The notes: generated by a model from the sequence alone, not told the origin. Counted from the first letter of the stretch, positions 27,523 to 36,747 are shown. The stretch is DNA of 64,000 bases from Myxococcales bacterium (GCA_019634415.1 JAHQVJ010000129.1:62001-126000); one strand, 5' to 3'. Made by a program: numbers and translations.

Positions 27523-27769
27523 GGCGGCCTCCGCGGTCGAGGTAGGGTGGGTGGATCTGGGCGTTGGATGCCCACCCCGAGAGACCGGAGGCGTTCCTGC
27601 TGGCTACACCTCGTCGCGTCCCGGGGCGGGCCCGGGCATGCGCAGACGAAGGTGGTGGATCAGCCTCATGTCGATGGCCTAGCGCGTGAACGCTCGTTTC
27701 GCACTATGATGAAGTCCCGCGCTCTCCTCCTCTCCTCTTCGCCCCTACTCCTGCCCCCTTCTGGCAATC

Positions 27770-28081
27770 GTGGAACACGCTCCCGTCGTCGCCCTTCAGC
27801 TCGGTCTGTTCGGGCAGTCTCCCGTGATCGTCGGCTACCACCGAGTCTCTGCCCACGTCCGTGTGCTGTCCACCGGCCACGAGGTGTTCGTGGGGGAGCA
27901 CCTGCGCGTGGACCGCGGCCGAGTCGGCCCGAGGTTGCGCCCAGTGTCCCTGCCCGTGCCCGCACCCGCCGACGATGCCCAGCAGGAGTTGTTCGCCTCC
28001 GATGCGGAGCGCGACGCGCACCTCATGGAGGAGGTGGAGTTGCTCCCCGGTGCCTGGCAGCAGCCGCTGTGGCGGCGGTGA
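27770..28081 (+). CDS. small hypothetical protein
   Basis: A 103-residue frame starting at a GTG (VVALQLGLFGQSPVIVGYHR follows). It looks like a short beta-rich domain (VRVLSTGHEVFVGEHLRV) with an acidic, Leu-rich tail (LMEEVELLPGAW). There is no signal peptide and no known motif. Its third-position GC bias is that of a real gene and the opposite strand offers no better candidate, but the start lacks a strong ribosome site. It ends three bases before the convergent serine hydrolase gene. Confidence 0.5.
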   Translation: MEHAPVVALQLGLFGQSPVIVGYHRVSAHVRVLSTGHEVFVGEHLRVDRGRVGPRLRPVSLPVPAPADDAQQELFASDAERDAHLMEEVELLPGAWQQPLWRR

Positions 28082-28084
28082 GGG

Positions 28085-29527
28085 TCACTGCGCGAGCTGC
28101 TGCAGCAGCTCGTTGAAGCTCCATGGATCGCGCATCAGCGCGTACATGCCCACCACCACGAAGGACCAGGCGAGCCCGAAGGTGAGCACGCAGGCGGCGC
28201 CCACGGCTCGCAGCGCCCAGCCCGGATGACGCTCGTTCGCGGCGTTGCGCCAGCGCAACACCGCCACGCCCCAGGAGCCCAGTACGGCGAGGATCACACC
28301 TCGGATCCCGGCCACGGCGAGGAACAACAAGCTCGCACCGAGGGCGGTCATGCTGCCCGACAGCAAGCCCGAGCGCGAGGCACGTGCGGAGGCCGCGGCG
28401 AACACGCCGAGCACGCCGAGGCCGAGCCACCACGGCACGTACAAGGCAGAGGCGAAGGCGATCCAGCCCGGCAGGGTGTGGACGGGTTGCACCTGCGGCA
28501 GCGCCCGCTGGGCCAGGGCCTCGTCCACGATGGTGCGCAGGTCGGTGGTGAGGCTCGACAGATCCACGGCCGCCAGCAGCACCACCACCTCGGCGCCGTC
28601 TGGCTCCCAGCGCAGGTAGCTGCTGTAGCCCAGGGGAGAGAGTGCTCCGTTGTGCCAGACGAAGTCGTCCTCCACCACCCAGCCGCCCGCGTACTTCTCC
28701 AGCGCCGGTGTGAGCAGCTGCGCGCGGGACTCGTCGGACAGCAGCTGGCCGGTGCGCAGGCCCTCGGCGAAGCGGACGAGGTCGCGGGGCGTCGAGGACA
28801 CACCTCCGTCACCAGAGATGTCCCACCGCAGATCGTGGGGCATCCAGTGAGGCAGCAGCTGCCGGGCCGGTTGCAGCCCCAGCGGGCCCGCCCACAGGTG
28901 GCCCGGCACCTCGCGGGCGAGCTGCTCGGTTGCCGGCTTCAGGGCGGTGTCCGCCATGCCCAGCGGATCGAGGACCCGCGCGCGCAGGAGCGCCTCGAAG
29001 TCCTGCTGCGAGGCGCGTCGGGTGGCCTCGGTGAGCAGCACGTAGCCACCGTTGGAGTAGTCGAAGGACGACCCCGGAGGGTTGTGCATCACCGTCTGTT
29101 GCGTGACCTCGATCCCGGTCCACCACTGGGCGAAGCTGGGCTCGCGGGCCCAGGGGCCCACGACCATCGGCCCGATCCCGGCGGTGTGGTGCATCAGGTG
29201 ATCGAGCCGCACGAGCTCGTCTCCGAACGCCAGATCGGCTTCGGGCACGTGATGCACCAAGGGGTCGTCGAGCGTCAGCGCCTCGTCCTCCGAGAGCGAC
29301 ATGACCACCGCCGCCGTGAGCGACTTCGAGATGGAGCCGATGCGGTATCGGCCACCCTCGGGCGCTCCCCCGAGCCTGCGGCTGTAGGTCTCGATGCCGT
29401 GCTGCGAGGCCACCACCTCCCCGACGAGGAGGCCTCGGGATTCGAGGTCGGCCAGTGCTGAGTCGAGGGCGACGTAGCGGTCGGGAACTTGTGCGCTGGC
29501 GGGGGCAGCCAGCAGGAGCAGCCACAT
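28085..29527 (-). CDS. serine hydrolase (beta-lactamase/class C type) with C-terminal membrane domain
   Basis: A 480-residue protein with a signal peptide (MWLLLLAAPASAQ). The beta-lactamase-like catalytic domain shows SxxK in GSISKS (Ser65/Lys68), a YSN motif (FDYSNGG) and HNGALSP in place of the KTG box. After residue ~350 there are about four hydrophobic helices, so the enzyme domain is periplasmic and membrane-anchored. Relatives include esterases, D-aminopeptidases and penicillin-binding-protein-like enzymes; resistance to beta-lactams should not be assumed. It is the last gene of the fatty-acid-type operon, 13 bases after the GNAT gene. Confidence 0.85.
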   Translation of the reverse strand: MWLLLLAAPASAQVPDRYVALDSALADLESRGLLVGEVVASQHGIETYSRRLGGAPEGGRYRIGSISKSLTAAVVMSLSEDEALTLDDPLVHHVPEADLAFGDELVRLDHLMHHTAGIGPMVVGPWAREPSFAQWWTGIEVTQQTVMHNPPGSSFDYSNGGYVLLTEATRRASQQDFEALLRARVLDPLGMADTALKPATEQLAREVPGHLWAGPLGLQPARQLLPHWMPHDLRWDISGDGGVSSTPRDLVRFAEGLRTGQLLSDESRAQLLTPALEKYAGGWVVEDDFVWHNGALSPLGYSSYLRWEPDGAEVVVLLAAVDLSSLTTDLRTIVDEALAQRALPQVQPVHTLPGWIAFASALYVPWWLGLGVLGVFAAASARASRSGLLSGSMTALGASLLFLAVAGIRGVILAVLGSWGVAVLRWRNAANERHPGWALRAVGAACVLTFGLAWSFVVVGMYALMRDPWSFNELLQQLAQ

Positions 29528-29540
29528 GTGGACGCCTCGT

Positions 29541-30068
29541 TCAGCCGCTCTCGGAGCGGATCAGGAAGTGTTCGAGCTCGATGCCATAGTACGCCTGGGT
29601 GCGGCCCAGGTGCGCCATGCCGATGCGCTGCGCCACCCGCATCGAGGCGGTGTTCGGCGGCTCCACCACGGCGTGGATCTCGGGCAGCCGCAGGGTGTCG
29701 AAGCCGTGCACCAGCAGTGCTGCACCCACCTCGCTGGCGTAGCCGTTGCCCCAGTGGGCGCGGCCCAGGTGCCAGCCCACCTCGATGTCGGAGGTGGGGT
29801 CGCGCTGCGCATCGGGGAGCGGCTTGAGCAGCCCGCAGCCCACGAGCTGGTCGCCGAGCAGCACGGCCCAGGACCCCAGGCCCCGATCCAGATCCTCGGT
29901 GCGGGCGATGCGTCGGGCGAGCTGCTCCCGCACCTCGTCGACGTCGCGGGCCGTGTGCCCCCCGATGTAGCGGGTGACCTCGGGGTCGCCGTAGATCGGC
30001 CACGCCGCCTGGGCGTCGTCGAGGCGCCAGCGCCGAAGTCGCAGGCGCTGTGTGTGCAGCTCGTCCAT
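29541..30068 (-). CDS. GNAT N-acetyltransferase, RimJ/RimL type
   Basis: A 175-residue protein beginning MDELHTQRLRLRRWRLDDA, the standard opening of the RimJ/RimL branch of GNAT enzymes, followed by IEVGWHLGRAHWGNGYASEV (acetyl-CoA-binding region), AVVEPPNTASMRVAQRIGM and a C-terminal Tyr-containing strand. These transfer an acetyl group from acetyl-CoA to an N-terminal amine or small molecule. The start is two bases after the TGA of the FabG4-like gene, so the genes are co-translated. The substrate is not evident. Confidence 0.85.
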   Translation of the reverse strand: MDELHTQRLRLRRWRLDDAQAAWPIYGDPEVTRYIGGHTARDVDEVREQLARRIARTEDLDRGLGSWAVLLGDQLVGCGLLKPLPDAQRDPTSDIEVGWHLGRAHWGNGYASEVGAALLVHGFDTLRLPEIHAVVEPPNTASMRVAQRIGMAHLGRTQAYYGIELEHFLIRSESG

Positions 30069-30070
30069 GA

Positions 30071-31405
30071 TCAGCGCCCCACGAAGTTGCCGCCGCAGAC
30101 CCGCAGCGTCTGGCCGGTGAGGCCGCTCGCACCCGGGCTGGACAGGAAGGTGGCCACCTCGGCCACGTCGGTGGGCAGGCCTCCTTGGGCCAGGTTCGAC
30201 AGGCGACGTGCCACCTCGCGGGTGGCGGCGGGGATCGCCTTGGTCATGCGCGTCTCGATGAAGCCGGGCGCGATGGCATTCACCGCGATGCCGCGCTCGG
30301 CGACGCGCGGGGCCAGGGCTTGCACGAACCCGATCACACCGGCCTTCGAGGCGGCGTAGTTGGTCTGCCCCACGTTGCCGGCCAGCCCGGCGATGGAGGA
30401 CAGGCACACGATCCGGCCGTGGTCGGCGATCAGCGGGTCCAGACCTTCGGTGAGTCGCACGATGGCCGACAGGTTGACGGCCAGCGTGAGGTCCCACTGC
30501 TCGGGGCGCATCTTGGCCAGCGTCTTGTCGCGGGTGACGCCCGCGTTGTGCACCACCACGTCGACGTGGCCCGGTCCGTCGCGCAGGTGTGCGGCCACGG
30601 TGGCGGCGGCGTCGGGGGCCGTGACGTCGCAACCCAGGAAGCGGCCCCCCACCTCGCGCGCGACGGCTTCGCCCTCCTCGGCGTCGTCGGGCCGGTCCAG
30701 GATCACCACCTGCGCTCCCTCCCGGCTCAAGGCGCCGGCGATGGCGCGCCCGATCCCCCGGGCGGCGCCGGTGACCAGGGCCACCTTGCCCGCCAGCGGC
30801 TGCTCCAGGGGCACCCGAGGGGGGGCCGCGCACACGCCGTCCACCCGCAGCGGCTGGCCGCTCACGAAGGCCGAACGCGGCGAGAGCAGGAAGCGCAGGG
30901 TGGCTTGCAGCCGCTCCTCGGCCCCTGGCTGGACCTGCACCAGGTTGGCGGTGGCCCCGCGCCGGCCCACCTCGCGGCCGCAGCTCTTCACGAAGCCCTC
31001 GAGTGCCCGCTGCGTGGCGGCCTCAGCCACCGAGGAGACGTCCTGAACGGGGCGCCCGAGCACCACCAGTCGCCCCGAGGTGGCCAGCGTCTTCATCAGC
31101 GGCTGGAACGCGTCGAACAGCCCGCGCAGCTGCTCGGGGGCTTCCAGGCCGGTGGCGTCGAAGACGGCGGCCCAGGGACGCTCCCCCGACGCCTCCGCGC
31201 CCATGGCCCGCGCGACGTCGTCGACGGCGGCCCGCAGCGGGGAGTCGCCCGGAGCCACGACGACGGATCGACCAGCCAGCGGCTGTCGCTGCCACGGGCC
31301 GTCTCCGCGGACCAGCGTGGTAGGCATGGGAATGGGCAGGCCCAGCGTGCGCACCACCCGGCGGGCGCGCGAGCTCGATGCCAGCTGCAGCAGCAGATCA
31401 GCCAT
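30071..31405 (-). CDS. 3-oxoacyl-ACP/CoA reductase, FabG4 (high-molecular-weight FabG) type
   Basis: The 444-residue protein has two Rossmann-like halves. The N-terminal ~200 residues are a degenerate domain lacking the nucleotide motif; the C-terminal half is a classical short-chain dehydrogenase with TGAARGIG at 212-219, NAGV, the catalytic Ser in CLSSIAG and YAASK (Tyr350, Lys354). This layout is that of mycobacterial FabG4 (Rv0242c), an NADH-dependent beta-ketoacyl reductase active on long acyl-CoAs. The start ATG at 31405 lies inside the stop region of the MaoC gene (8-base overlap). Together with the dehydrogenase and hydratase it would convert acyl chains through enoyl, hydroxy and keto steps in either direction. 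Confidence 0.88.
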   Translation of the reverse strand: MADLLLQLASSSRARRVVRTLGLPIPMPTTLVRGDGPWQRQPLAGRSVVVAPGDSPLRAAVDDVARAMGAEASGERPWAAVFDATGLEAPEQLRGLFDAFQPLMKTLATSGRLVVLGRPVQDVSSVAEAATQRALEGFVKSCGREVGRRGATANLVQVQPGAEERLQATLRFLLSPRSAFVSGQPLRVDGVCAAPPRVPLEQPLAGKVALVTGAARGIGRAIAGALSREGAQVVILDRPDDAEEGEAVAREVGGRFLGCDVTAPDAAATVAAHLRDGPGHVDVVVHNAGVTRDKTLAKMRPEQWDLTLAVNLSAIVRLTEGLDPLIADHGRIVCLSSIAGLAGNVGQTNYAASKAGVIGFVQALAPRVAERGIAVNAIAPGFIETRMTKAIPAATREVARRLSNLAQGGLPTDVAEVATFLSSPGASGLTGQTLRVCGGNFVGR

Positions 31406-32273
31406 GGCGAGACTCCTCGAAGGTGGCGGTGAGGTAGGCCTCCTCACCCGGTGCGTCCCCCACGAAGAAGCTGCCGTCTTCGACGAACAGGGAAGGGGAG
31501 GCGGGAAGCACCAGGGGCCGAGTGAAGCGCACGTCCACCGCTGTGAGCTGCGTGGGGTCGCCGTCGAAGCGGTGCCGGTTCAGCGCCTCCAGCGCATACG
31601 CCAGCGTGGCGAAGCCGTGGAGGATGGTGCTCGGAAAGCCCGCCCAGCGGGCGTAGGGGCCGAGCCAGTGGATGGGGTTGAAGTCACCCGTCAGCAGCGC
31701 GAAGTGCCGCCCGTGCCGTGGCGTGACGGGCATCTGGGCCAGCGGCGTGGCGGTCGCTGGCACCACGGGCTTGTCCTTCTTCGGCCCCTTGCGCCCGCCA
31801 GGCAGGCGGACCACGGCGTACATCCAGGCGGTCACCGCCGCTGGCGCGCTGGCGGTGCCCGTGGTGATCCGGTTCTCCAGGACCGCGCGGCGCCCGTCGT
31901 CGTCCACCGACTCCAGGCACGCCTCGAGCTGCAGCGGCTCCCCCCCGGGAAGCGGGCGCGCGATCTCCATGCGGCAGCCGCCGTTCAGCGCGCGCCGCAG
32001 GTCGTAGGGCACGTCTCGCAGGGTGCTGGCCAGCAGCGGAAAGCCCCACTGCGGAAACAGGTGAGCCGGCACGTCGGTGCCGTAGGCGGCCGGATCGCCT
32101 CCGCAGTGGCGAACGTAGTCGCGCACCAGGTCGGGGGCGCGCGCCGGCACCGTGCGCCGCACCACCGGACCAGGCACCTGGGCGTCGGTGGGCCGACTGC
32201 GGAAGGGGGCCGTGAGTGCCGCGCCAAGCACCGCGCGGAGGATGGGCAGCTGATGGCGAAGGTGTCGTCTCAC
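31398..32273 (-). CDS. MaoC-like (R)-enoyl-CoA hydratase / acyl dehydratase (HtdX-like)
   Basis: The 291-residue protein has a double-hotdog layout. The C-terminal half holds the hydratase-2 motif GDFNPIHWLGPYAR with catalytic Asp and His, then ILHGFATLAYALEAL. The N-terminal half is the degenerate hotdog repeat. Such enzymes interconvert (R)-3-hydroxyacyl-CoA and trans-2-enoyl-CoA. The GTG at 32273 overlaps the TGA of the acyl-CoA dehydrogenase gene (GTGA), and the stop overlaps the FabG4 start, so all three proteins are translationally coupled. Length and neighbours match Mycobacterium Rv0241c (HtdX) beside FabG4. Confidence 0.85.
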   Translation of the reverse strand: MRRHLRHQLPILRAVLGAALTAPFRSRPTDAQVPGPVVRRTVPARAPDLVRDYVRHCGGDPAAYGTDVPAHLFPQWGFPLLASTLRDVPYDLRRALNGGCRMEIARPLPGGEPLQLEACLESVDDDGRRAVLENRITTGTASAPAAVTAWMYAVVRLPGGRKGPKKDKPVVPATATPLAQMPVTPRHGRHFALLTGDFNPIHWLGPYARWAGFPSTILHGFATLAYALEALNRHRFDGDPTQLTAVDVRFTRPLVLPASPSLFVEDGSFFVGDAPGEEAYLTATFEESRHG

Positions 32274-34171
32274 TTGGCCGCCATCACATCGGGAGCCGCA
32301 GTCTGCGCGAGGGCGTCGAGCAGCCGCTGGCCCTGGGTGAGGATCTGGTCGAGGGCACCGCGACTGCGTGGCTCGGCGCGCTCGAGCCATCGGACCAGCA
32401 GCTCCCGCCGGTCCTCGTGCTCCGCGCACTGCTGAAGCAGCTCCTCGGCCACCGCCACGTCCGTGAGCACGATGCACAGCCGCTCGGCGTGCAGCAGCGC
32501 CGGGGCGAAGTCTCGCTTGGGATCGAACTGGCGAATGGCACGGCTCCAGTCGGCCATGGGCTGTCCGCGCAGCTCCCTGAGCTTGCTGCCCGCCAGCCGC
32601 GACAGCAGGAAGCGGATCGCCTGGTGCTGCAGCGTCTGAAGCTTGGCCACCCGCCGCGCCAGCGGATCGGAGGCCATGGTCGCTCGCCAGCGAGCTGCCG
32701 CTGCGGTGCGCACGAAGGTCCGCGGGTGATTGACCGCTGCCATCAGGTTGTCCTTCATGGCCATCAAGGCCTGGATCTGGCTCGTGCCCTCGTAGATGGG
32801 CATCACCATCGCATCGCGCAGCAGCTTCTCCACCCCGCTCTCCACGATGTAGCCGCTGCCACCGTGGATCTGCAGGCAGCGCTGGGCCATCTGCACCGCC
32901 TTCTCGGCGGCCAGGTACTTCAGCAAGGGCGTGAGATGACGCGCCCGCCGCTGATGGTGCGCCGACTCGCGCTCCAGCGCCGCTCGCTCGTCCGGATCGG
33001 CCGGGGGCATCGCCCGCAGTCGGATGTCGATCTTCTTGGCCACCTCGTCACGGTAGCCCGCGCTCATGGCCAGGCAGCGGATGGCCTGGATGTCCGTGCG
33101 CATCTCGTCGAGCATACAGGCGATCATCTCGTGCTGATCGAGCGTCTTGCCCATCGACACGCGCTCGCTCGCGTAGTCCGCCGCTGCCCGGTGGGCGGCC
33201 TCGCACAGCCCCAGGGCCTCGAAGCCCACCCCCACGCGCGCGCCGTTCATCAGCACCAGCATCTGCTGAAAGCCGCGACCGCGCTGGCCCACCAGCTGTG
33301 CCGGCGCGTTCTCGAAGCTGATGGACACGGTGGCCGAGGCGTGGTGGCCGAGCTTGTCCTCCACCCCGTCGAGGGTGGTGTGGGTGCGTCGCACGGTGCC
33401 GTCGGCGTCGACGTCGAAGGCCTCCACCAGGAAGAGGGACAGCCCTCGGAGCCCGGGCTCGTCCTCGGTGCGCGCCACCACGAAGTGCCAGCGCCCGTGC
33501 CCGCTGGTGATGAAGATCTTCTGCCCCGTGACGGTCCAGTTGCCGTCTGCGTCGAGGGTGCCACGGCAGCGCAGGGCGGCCATGTCGGAGCCGGCGTCGG
33601 GCTCGGTGATGTCCATGCTGCCCCAGGCCTGGCCCGCCACGATGGTGTCGACGACCTCGCGGAAGCGGGTGTCCACGATGCGGCCCTCCTCGTCGAAGGT
33701 GGTGGTGCCCTCGTCGATGGAGTACGCCAGCGCGGCCATGGCGATCCCCGCGTGGAAGCCGTGGTGCGCACACACCGACACGTCGGCACGCGCCAGCAGC
33801 TCGCTCTGCATGTGGAAGACGAGCAGCGGTGCGTTGAGCCCTCCCAGCTCTCGCGGCACCGTCAGGCCGTGCAGCTCGAGCGCGTCCAGCTGTGCGAGCA
33901 CGCTCGCGAGGGGCTCGGGATGCACCACCTCGCCGGCCTCGAGCCGGGGGTGGGCGCGGTCGATCGCCGCTGCCTTCGGCGCGATCTCGTCGGCCGCCAC
34001 CGTCCCCACCAGCTCGAGGACCTCCTGGTAGAAGTCGATCGCGGCGCTGACGTCCTCGAAGCCTTCGTCGAGGCCGAGGGCTCGCTCGGTGAGCGACACC
34101 AATCGCTCCCAGTCGACCCCGCGCTCCAGATAGAAGCGAAGATCTTCGTTGTCTCGGAAGAAATTGCCCAC
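32270..34171 (-). CDS. acyl-CoA dehydrogenase, large FadE5-like type
   Basis: The 633-residue flavoprotein is longer than the usual ~390-residue acyl-CoA dehydrogenase. Motifs include AWGSMDITEPDAGSDM and WTVTGQKIFITSGHGRWHF (FAD/substrate region), QRGRGFQQMLVLMNGARVGV, GGSGYIVES and PIYEGTSQIQAL, whose Glu is the usual catalytic base. The extra C-terminal ~150 helical residues are typical of the FadE5/AidB-like group. It introduces the 2,3-double bond into acyl-CoA and passes electrons to electron-transfer flavoprotein. The GTG at 34171 (GGAGG four bases upstream) was chosen; the frame is open further upstream but not family-like. First gene of the operon. Confidence 0.9.
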   Translation of the reverse strand: MGNFFRDNEDLRFYLERGVDWERLVSLTERALGLDEGFEDVSAAIDFYQEVLELVGTVAADEIAPKAAAIDRAHPRLEAGEVVHPEPLASVLAQLDALELHGLTVPRELGGLNAPLLVFHMQSELLARADVSVCAHHGFHAGIAMAALAYSIDEGTTTFDEEGRIVDTRFREVVDTIVAGQAWGSMDITEPDAGSDMAALRCRGTLDADGNWTVTGQKIFITSGHGRWHFVVARTEDEPGLRGLSLFLVEAFDVDADGTVRRTHTTLDGVEDKLGHHASATVSISFENAPAQLVGQRGRGFQQMLVLMNGARVGVGFEALGLCEAAHRAAADYASERVSMGKTLDQHEMIACMLDEMRTDIQAIRCLAMSAGYRDEVAKKIDIRLRAMPPADPDERAALERESAHHQRRARHLTPLLKYLAAEKAVQMAQRCLQIHGGSGYIVESGVEKLLRDAMVMPIYEGTSQIQALMAMKDNLMAAVNHPRTFVRTAAAARWRATMASDPLARRVAKLQTLQHQAIRFLLSRLAGSKLRELRGQPMADWSRAIRQFDPKRDFAPALLHAERLCIVLTDVAVAEELLQQCAEHEDRRELLVRWLERAEPRSRGALDQILTQGQRLLDALAQTAAPDVMAAK

Positions 34172-35144
34172 CCGACCTCCCCGTCCTGACTGGCTCGTCC
34201 AGCCCTCGCCCGCAAGGGTCACCGTCGCGCCCCTGGCAGCGGAGGACGACCTGTCGCCGCTGTGGGCCCGGTGCTTCGAAGACTGGCCTCTGCCCACGGC
34301 ATCCTTGCACGCCTGGTGGCGCGGATCCGGCCACGCCTGGGTGGCGCGGGACGATCGGGGGGTGGTGGGGGCGTTGTCGCTGGACGAGGTGCGCGGGGTG
34401 GCCCACGTGCGGGCAGTGGCGGTGCATCCTCGGGGGCAGCGGCGCGGGGTGGCGACCGCCCTGCTCGGCCACGGCCTTTGCACGATCTCTGCCGAGGGGG
34501 TGCGGATGGGCGGTGGCCGAGACTACCTGTGGCCTGGCCCGCCCGCAGGCTGCGATGCCGCGATCGCCTTCGCCCGAGCACGCGGCATGCCCACCCTCGG
34601 GCAGTGCCACGATCTCGTGGGGTCGGCATCGCTCGCACCCGCCAGCCGAGCGCCCGGTGTGCGAGTCGCCCTGGGGCGAGGGTCCGATCGCGCCGCCGTG
34701 CTCGGCCTCGTGCAGCGGGAGCTCTCGGCCTGGACCGAGGCCTATCGGCGAGCCTCGCCGCAGCGCATGGTCCTCGCCTGGCGGGGAGGCGAGGTGGTGG
34801 GCGTCACCCTCGTCACCACCGCCGAGCACGGAGCGGAAGACGGAGCCGAGCTGCGGTGGCGGCACCTCCACGAGGGCGGGAAGCCTGCTGTGCGGTGTGG
34901 CGCCCTCGGCTCCGTCGGGGTGGCCCAGTCCGCGCGCCGTGCGGGGATCGGTCGGTCGCTGGTGGCGGGAGCGCTGGGGGAGCTGCGCCGCCGAGGGGTG
35001 CAACGGGTGATCGTGCGATGGACCTCTGTGCCAGAGTGGTACACGGCCCTGGGTTTCCGAGTATGGCGAGACTATGTGGCATGCGCCACGTGCTCGTTCG
35101 CACCACTGTCGGGTGGAGCCCATGGCCCTTCTGACCGAGGATAG
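34149..35144 (+). CDS. tandem GNAT acetyltransferase
   Basis: The protein has two GNAT domains in a row: the first around VRAVAVHPRGQRRGVATALL, the second around GSVGVAQSARRAGIGRSLV, each with the R/Q-x-x-G-x-G/A acetyl-CoA loop. The C terminus (VPEWYTALGFRVWRDYVACA) is the typical GNAT ending. Two-domain GNATs include MshD-like enzymes, but no mycothiol pathway is visible here. The start is uncertain: TTG at 34149 or 34164 both overlap the divergent acyl-CoA dehydrogenase start. It ends three bases before the histidine kinase gene, so the two are probably co-transcribed. Confidence 0.78.
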   Translation: MSRKKLPTRPPRPDWLVQPSPARVTVAPLAAEDDLSPLWARCFEDWPLPTASLHAWWRGSGHAWVARDDRGVVGALSLDEVRGVAHVRAVAVHPRGQRRGVATALLGHGLCTISAEGVRMGGGRDYLWPGPPAGCDAAIAFARARGMPTLGQCHDLVGSASLAPASRAPGVRVALGRGSDRAAVLGLVQRELSAWTEAYRRASPQRMVLAWRGGEVVGVTLVTTAEHGAEDGAELRWRHLHEGGKPAVRCGALGSVGVAQSARRAGIGRSLVAGALGELRRRGVQRVIVRWTSVPEWYTALGFRVWRDYVACATCSFAPLSGGAHGPSDRG

Positions 35145-35147
35145 GAC

Positions 35148-36737
35148 ATGGTCTCCCCGTCACCCGCATCGCGGATGATCGACACGCGCGCCCGTTCGCT
35201 GGCCTGGTTGGCCATCGGTGTGGCCTGGGTCGTGTCCTTCCTCGCGTGCCTCGCGACCTACCACGGGGTGAAGCGCGCCGCGGTCCTCACCTACCAGGGG
35301 CAACAGGAGCTGACGGTCCAGGTGGTGGCGAGTCGAATGGTGGCCGGCCTCGAGCACCACATCTTTGCCCTGCGCACCATCGACGTGTCGCGGTTGCCGA
35401 CGGCGGACACCGAGGAGCGGTGGCTGGCGGAGCACCGGAGCCGTCTGGGGCTCACCGAGGGGCAGGGTCTTCGCATCGTGCACCCCGACGAGGGACAGCA
35501 CGCCAGTCACCGGCACGCCGCCGAGTCGAGCCAGCCGTGTCCGCGCTGTGCCTCCATGGGCATGCTGGTCTTCACATCGAGTCGAGGACCCGACGGGCGC
35601 TATCTGGAGCTGGCGTCGCCGTCGTCGTCCATGTCGCGCATCCTCGAGGCGTTCTCCGGCTGGGTCGTGGGGCCCGGGTCCGAGATCGTGGCGCACTACG
35701 ATCAGTCTCAGATCGGCACCAAGCCCTTCGATCCGACCCTCGACGATCCCGCGCTGACGGGGATGCTGCAGCAGATGGAGCAGGGCTCGGCCGGGGCGGC
35801 TCGATACGCCTGGGAGGGGGACGCTCGGCTCGCCGCGTTCGCCCCCGTGGCGGGCACGGACGGCTGGAGCGTGGCGGTGTCGGCCCCCACGGGGGTGGCC
35901 CTGGGCCCGGTGAGTCGGAGCCTGCGGAACCTGGCGTTGGCGATGGCAGCCTTGCTGGTGGGGCTTCCCACGGTCGCCCTCGCGTTGGTGGCGGCGCAGC
36001 GCCGGGTGGCGTCGGAGCGACTCCGGGCCGAGCGAGAGGTGCTGGCGGCGGCGAACGTGGCCGCGCACACCGACAGGCTCGCGCAGCTGGGAGCGCTCAC
36101 GGCGGGCGTCGCCCACGACATCCGGAGTCCGCTGACGGCCTTGAAGCTGGGGCTGGAGGAGCTCGCCGAGCATCCCGACGCCGATCAGCCGTTGTTGGGC
36201 GAGATGGGGCGGGCGGTGGAGATGCTCACGGTGTTGTCGTCGGACCTCACCGGGTTCTCCCGCCGGCCGTCTGCATCGGATGCCGAACAGGCCGAGCTGA
36301 GGGCGGTCTTCCGGTCCACCACTCGCATGGTGGGAGGTGCGGTCTCGCGAGTGGAGTTCACGGAGCCTCCCTGTGATCCCGTCGCCATCGCCAGCGTTCG
36401 CCTGGTGCAGATCTTGTCCAACCTGGCGGACAACGCGCTTGCGGTGGCCCAGCGCGTGGTGGTCACGGCAGCGATCTGCGACGGCTACATGGAGATCCGG
36501 GTGGAAGACGACGGACCTGGAGTCCCCGAGGACATGAAGCGACAGGTCTTCGAGCCGTTCTTCACCACGAAACCCGTGGGGGAGGGAACTGGCCTGGGGC
36601 TGCACCTGTCGCGCCGCCTCGCCCAGGAAGCGGGGGGCGACCTGTCGCTGCAGCGAAGCTCCCTCGGCGGAGCCGCATTCGTCCTCCGTCTTCCGTTGTG
36701 GCGGTCTCCCCCTGATCGCGACAATCAACGGGGTTGA
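35148..36737 (+). CDS. membrane sensor histidine kinase
   Basis: A 529-residue kinase. Two membrane helices (about residues 18-40 and 262-284) flank a 220-residue periplasmic sensor domain containing a CPRC pair at 131-134, which could bind metal or sense redox state. The cytoplasmic part has the phosphoacceptor His323 in AGVAHDIRSPLTALKLG, the N box NLADNALAVAQ and G boxes VEDDGPGVPED and GEGTGLGLHLS. No response regulator is adjacent, so it is an orphan. The last codons (DRDNQRG-stop) lie inside the first copy of a 33-bp palindrome, suggesting the present C terminus was set by insertion of that repeat. Confidence 0.9.
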   Translation: MVSPSPASRMIDTRARSLAWLAIGVAWVVSFLACLATYHGVKRAAVLTYQGQQELTVQVVASRMVAGLEHHIFALRTIDVSRLPTADTEERWLAEHRSRLGLTEGQGLRIVHPDEGQHASHRHAAESSQPCPRCASMGMLVFTSSRGPDGRYLELASPSSSMSRILEAFSGWVVGPGSEIVAHYDQSQIGTKPFDPTLDDPALTGMLQQMEQGSAGAARYAWEGDARLAAFAPVAGTDGWSVAVSAPTGVALGPVSRSLRNLALAMAALLVGLPTVALALVAAQRRVASERLRAEREVLAAANVAAHTDRLAQLGALTAGVAHDIRSPLTALKLGLEELAEHPDADQPLLGEMGRAVEMLTVLSSDLTGFSRRPSASDAEQAELRAVFRSTTRMVGGAVSRVEFTEPPCDPVAIASVRLVQILSNLADNALAVAQRVVVTAAICDGYMEIRVEDDGPGVPEDMKRQVFEPFFTTKPVGEGTGLGLHLSRRLAQEAGGDLSLQRSSLGGAAFVLRLPLWRSPPDRDNQRG

Positions 36738-36747
36738 TTGTCGCGAT
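36715..36747. repeat. 33-bp palindromic repeat, copy 1
   Basis: Perfect inverted repeat: arm ATCGCGACAATCAAC, loop GGG, arm GTTGATTGTCGCGAT. It overlaps the final codons and stop of the histidine kinase gene. An almost identical copy (only the loop differs, GGA) starts 140 bases downstream. It could act as a hairpin terminator without a U-tract, a REP-like element or a protein-binding palindrome. Confidence 0.9.
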
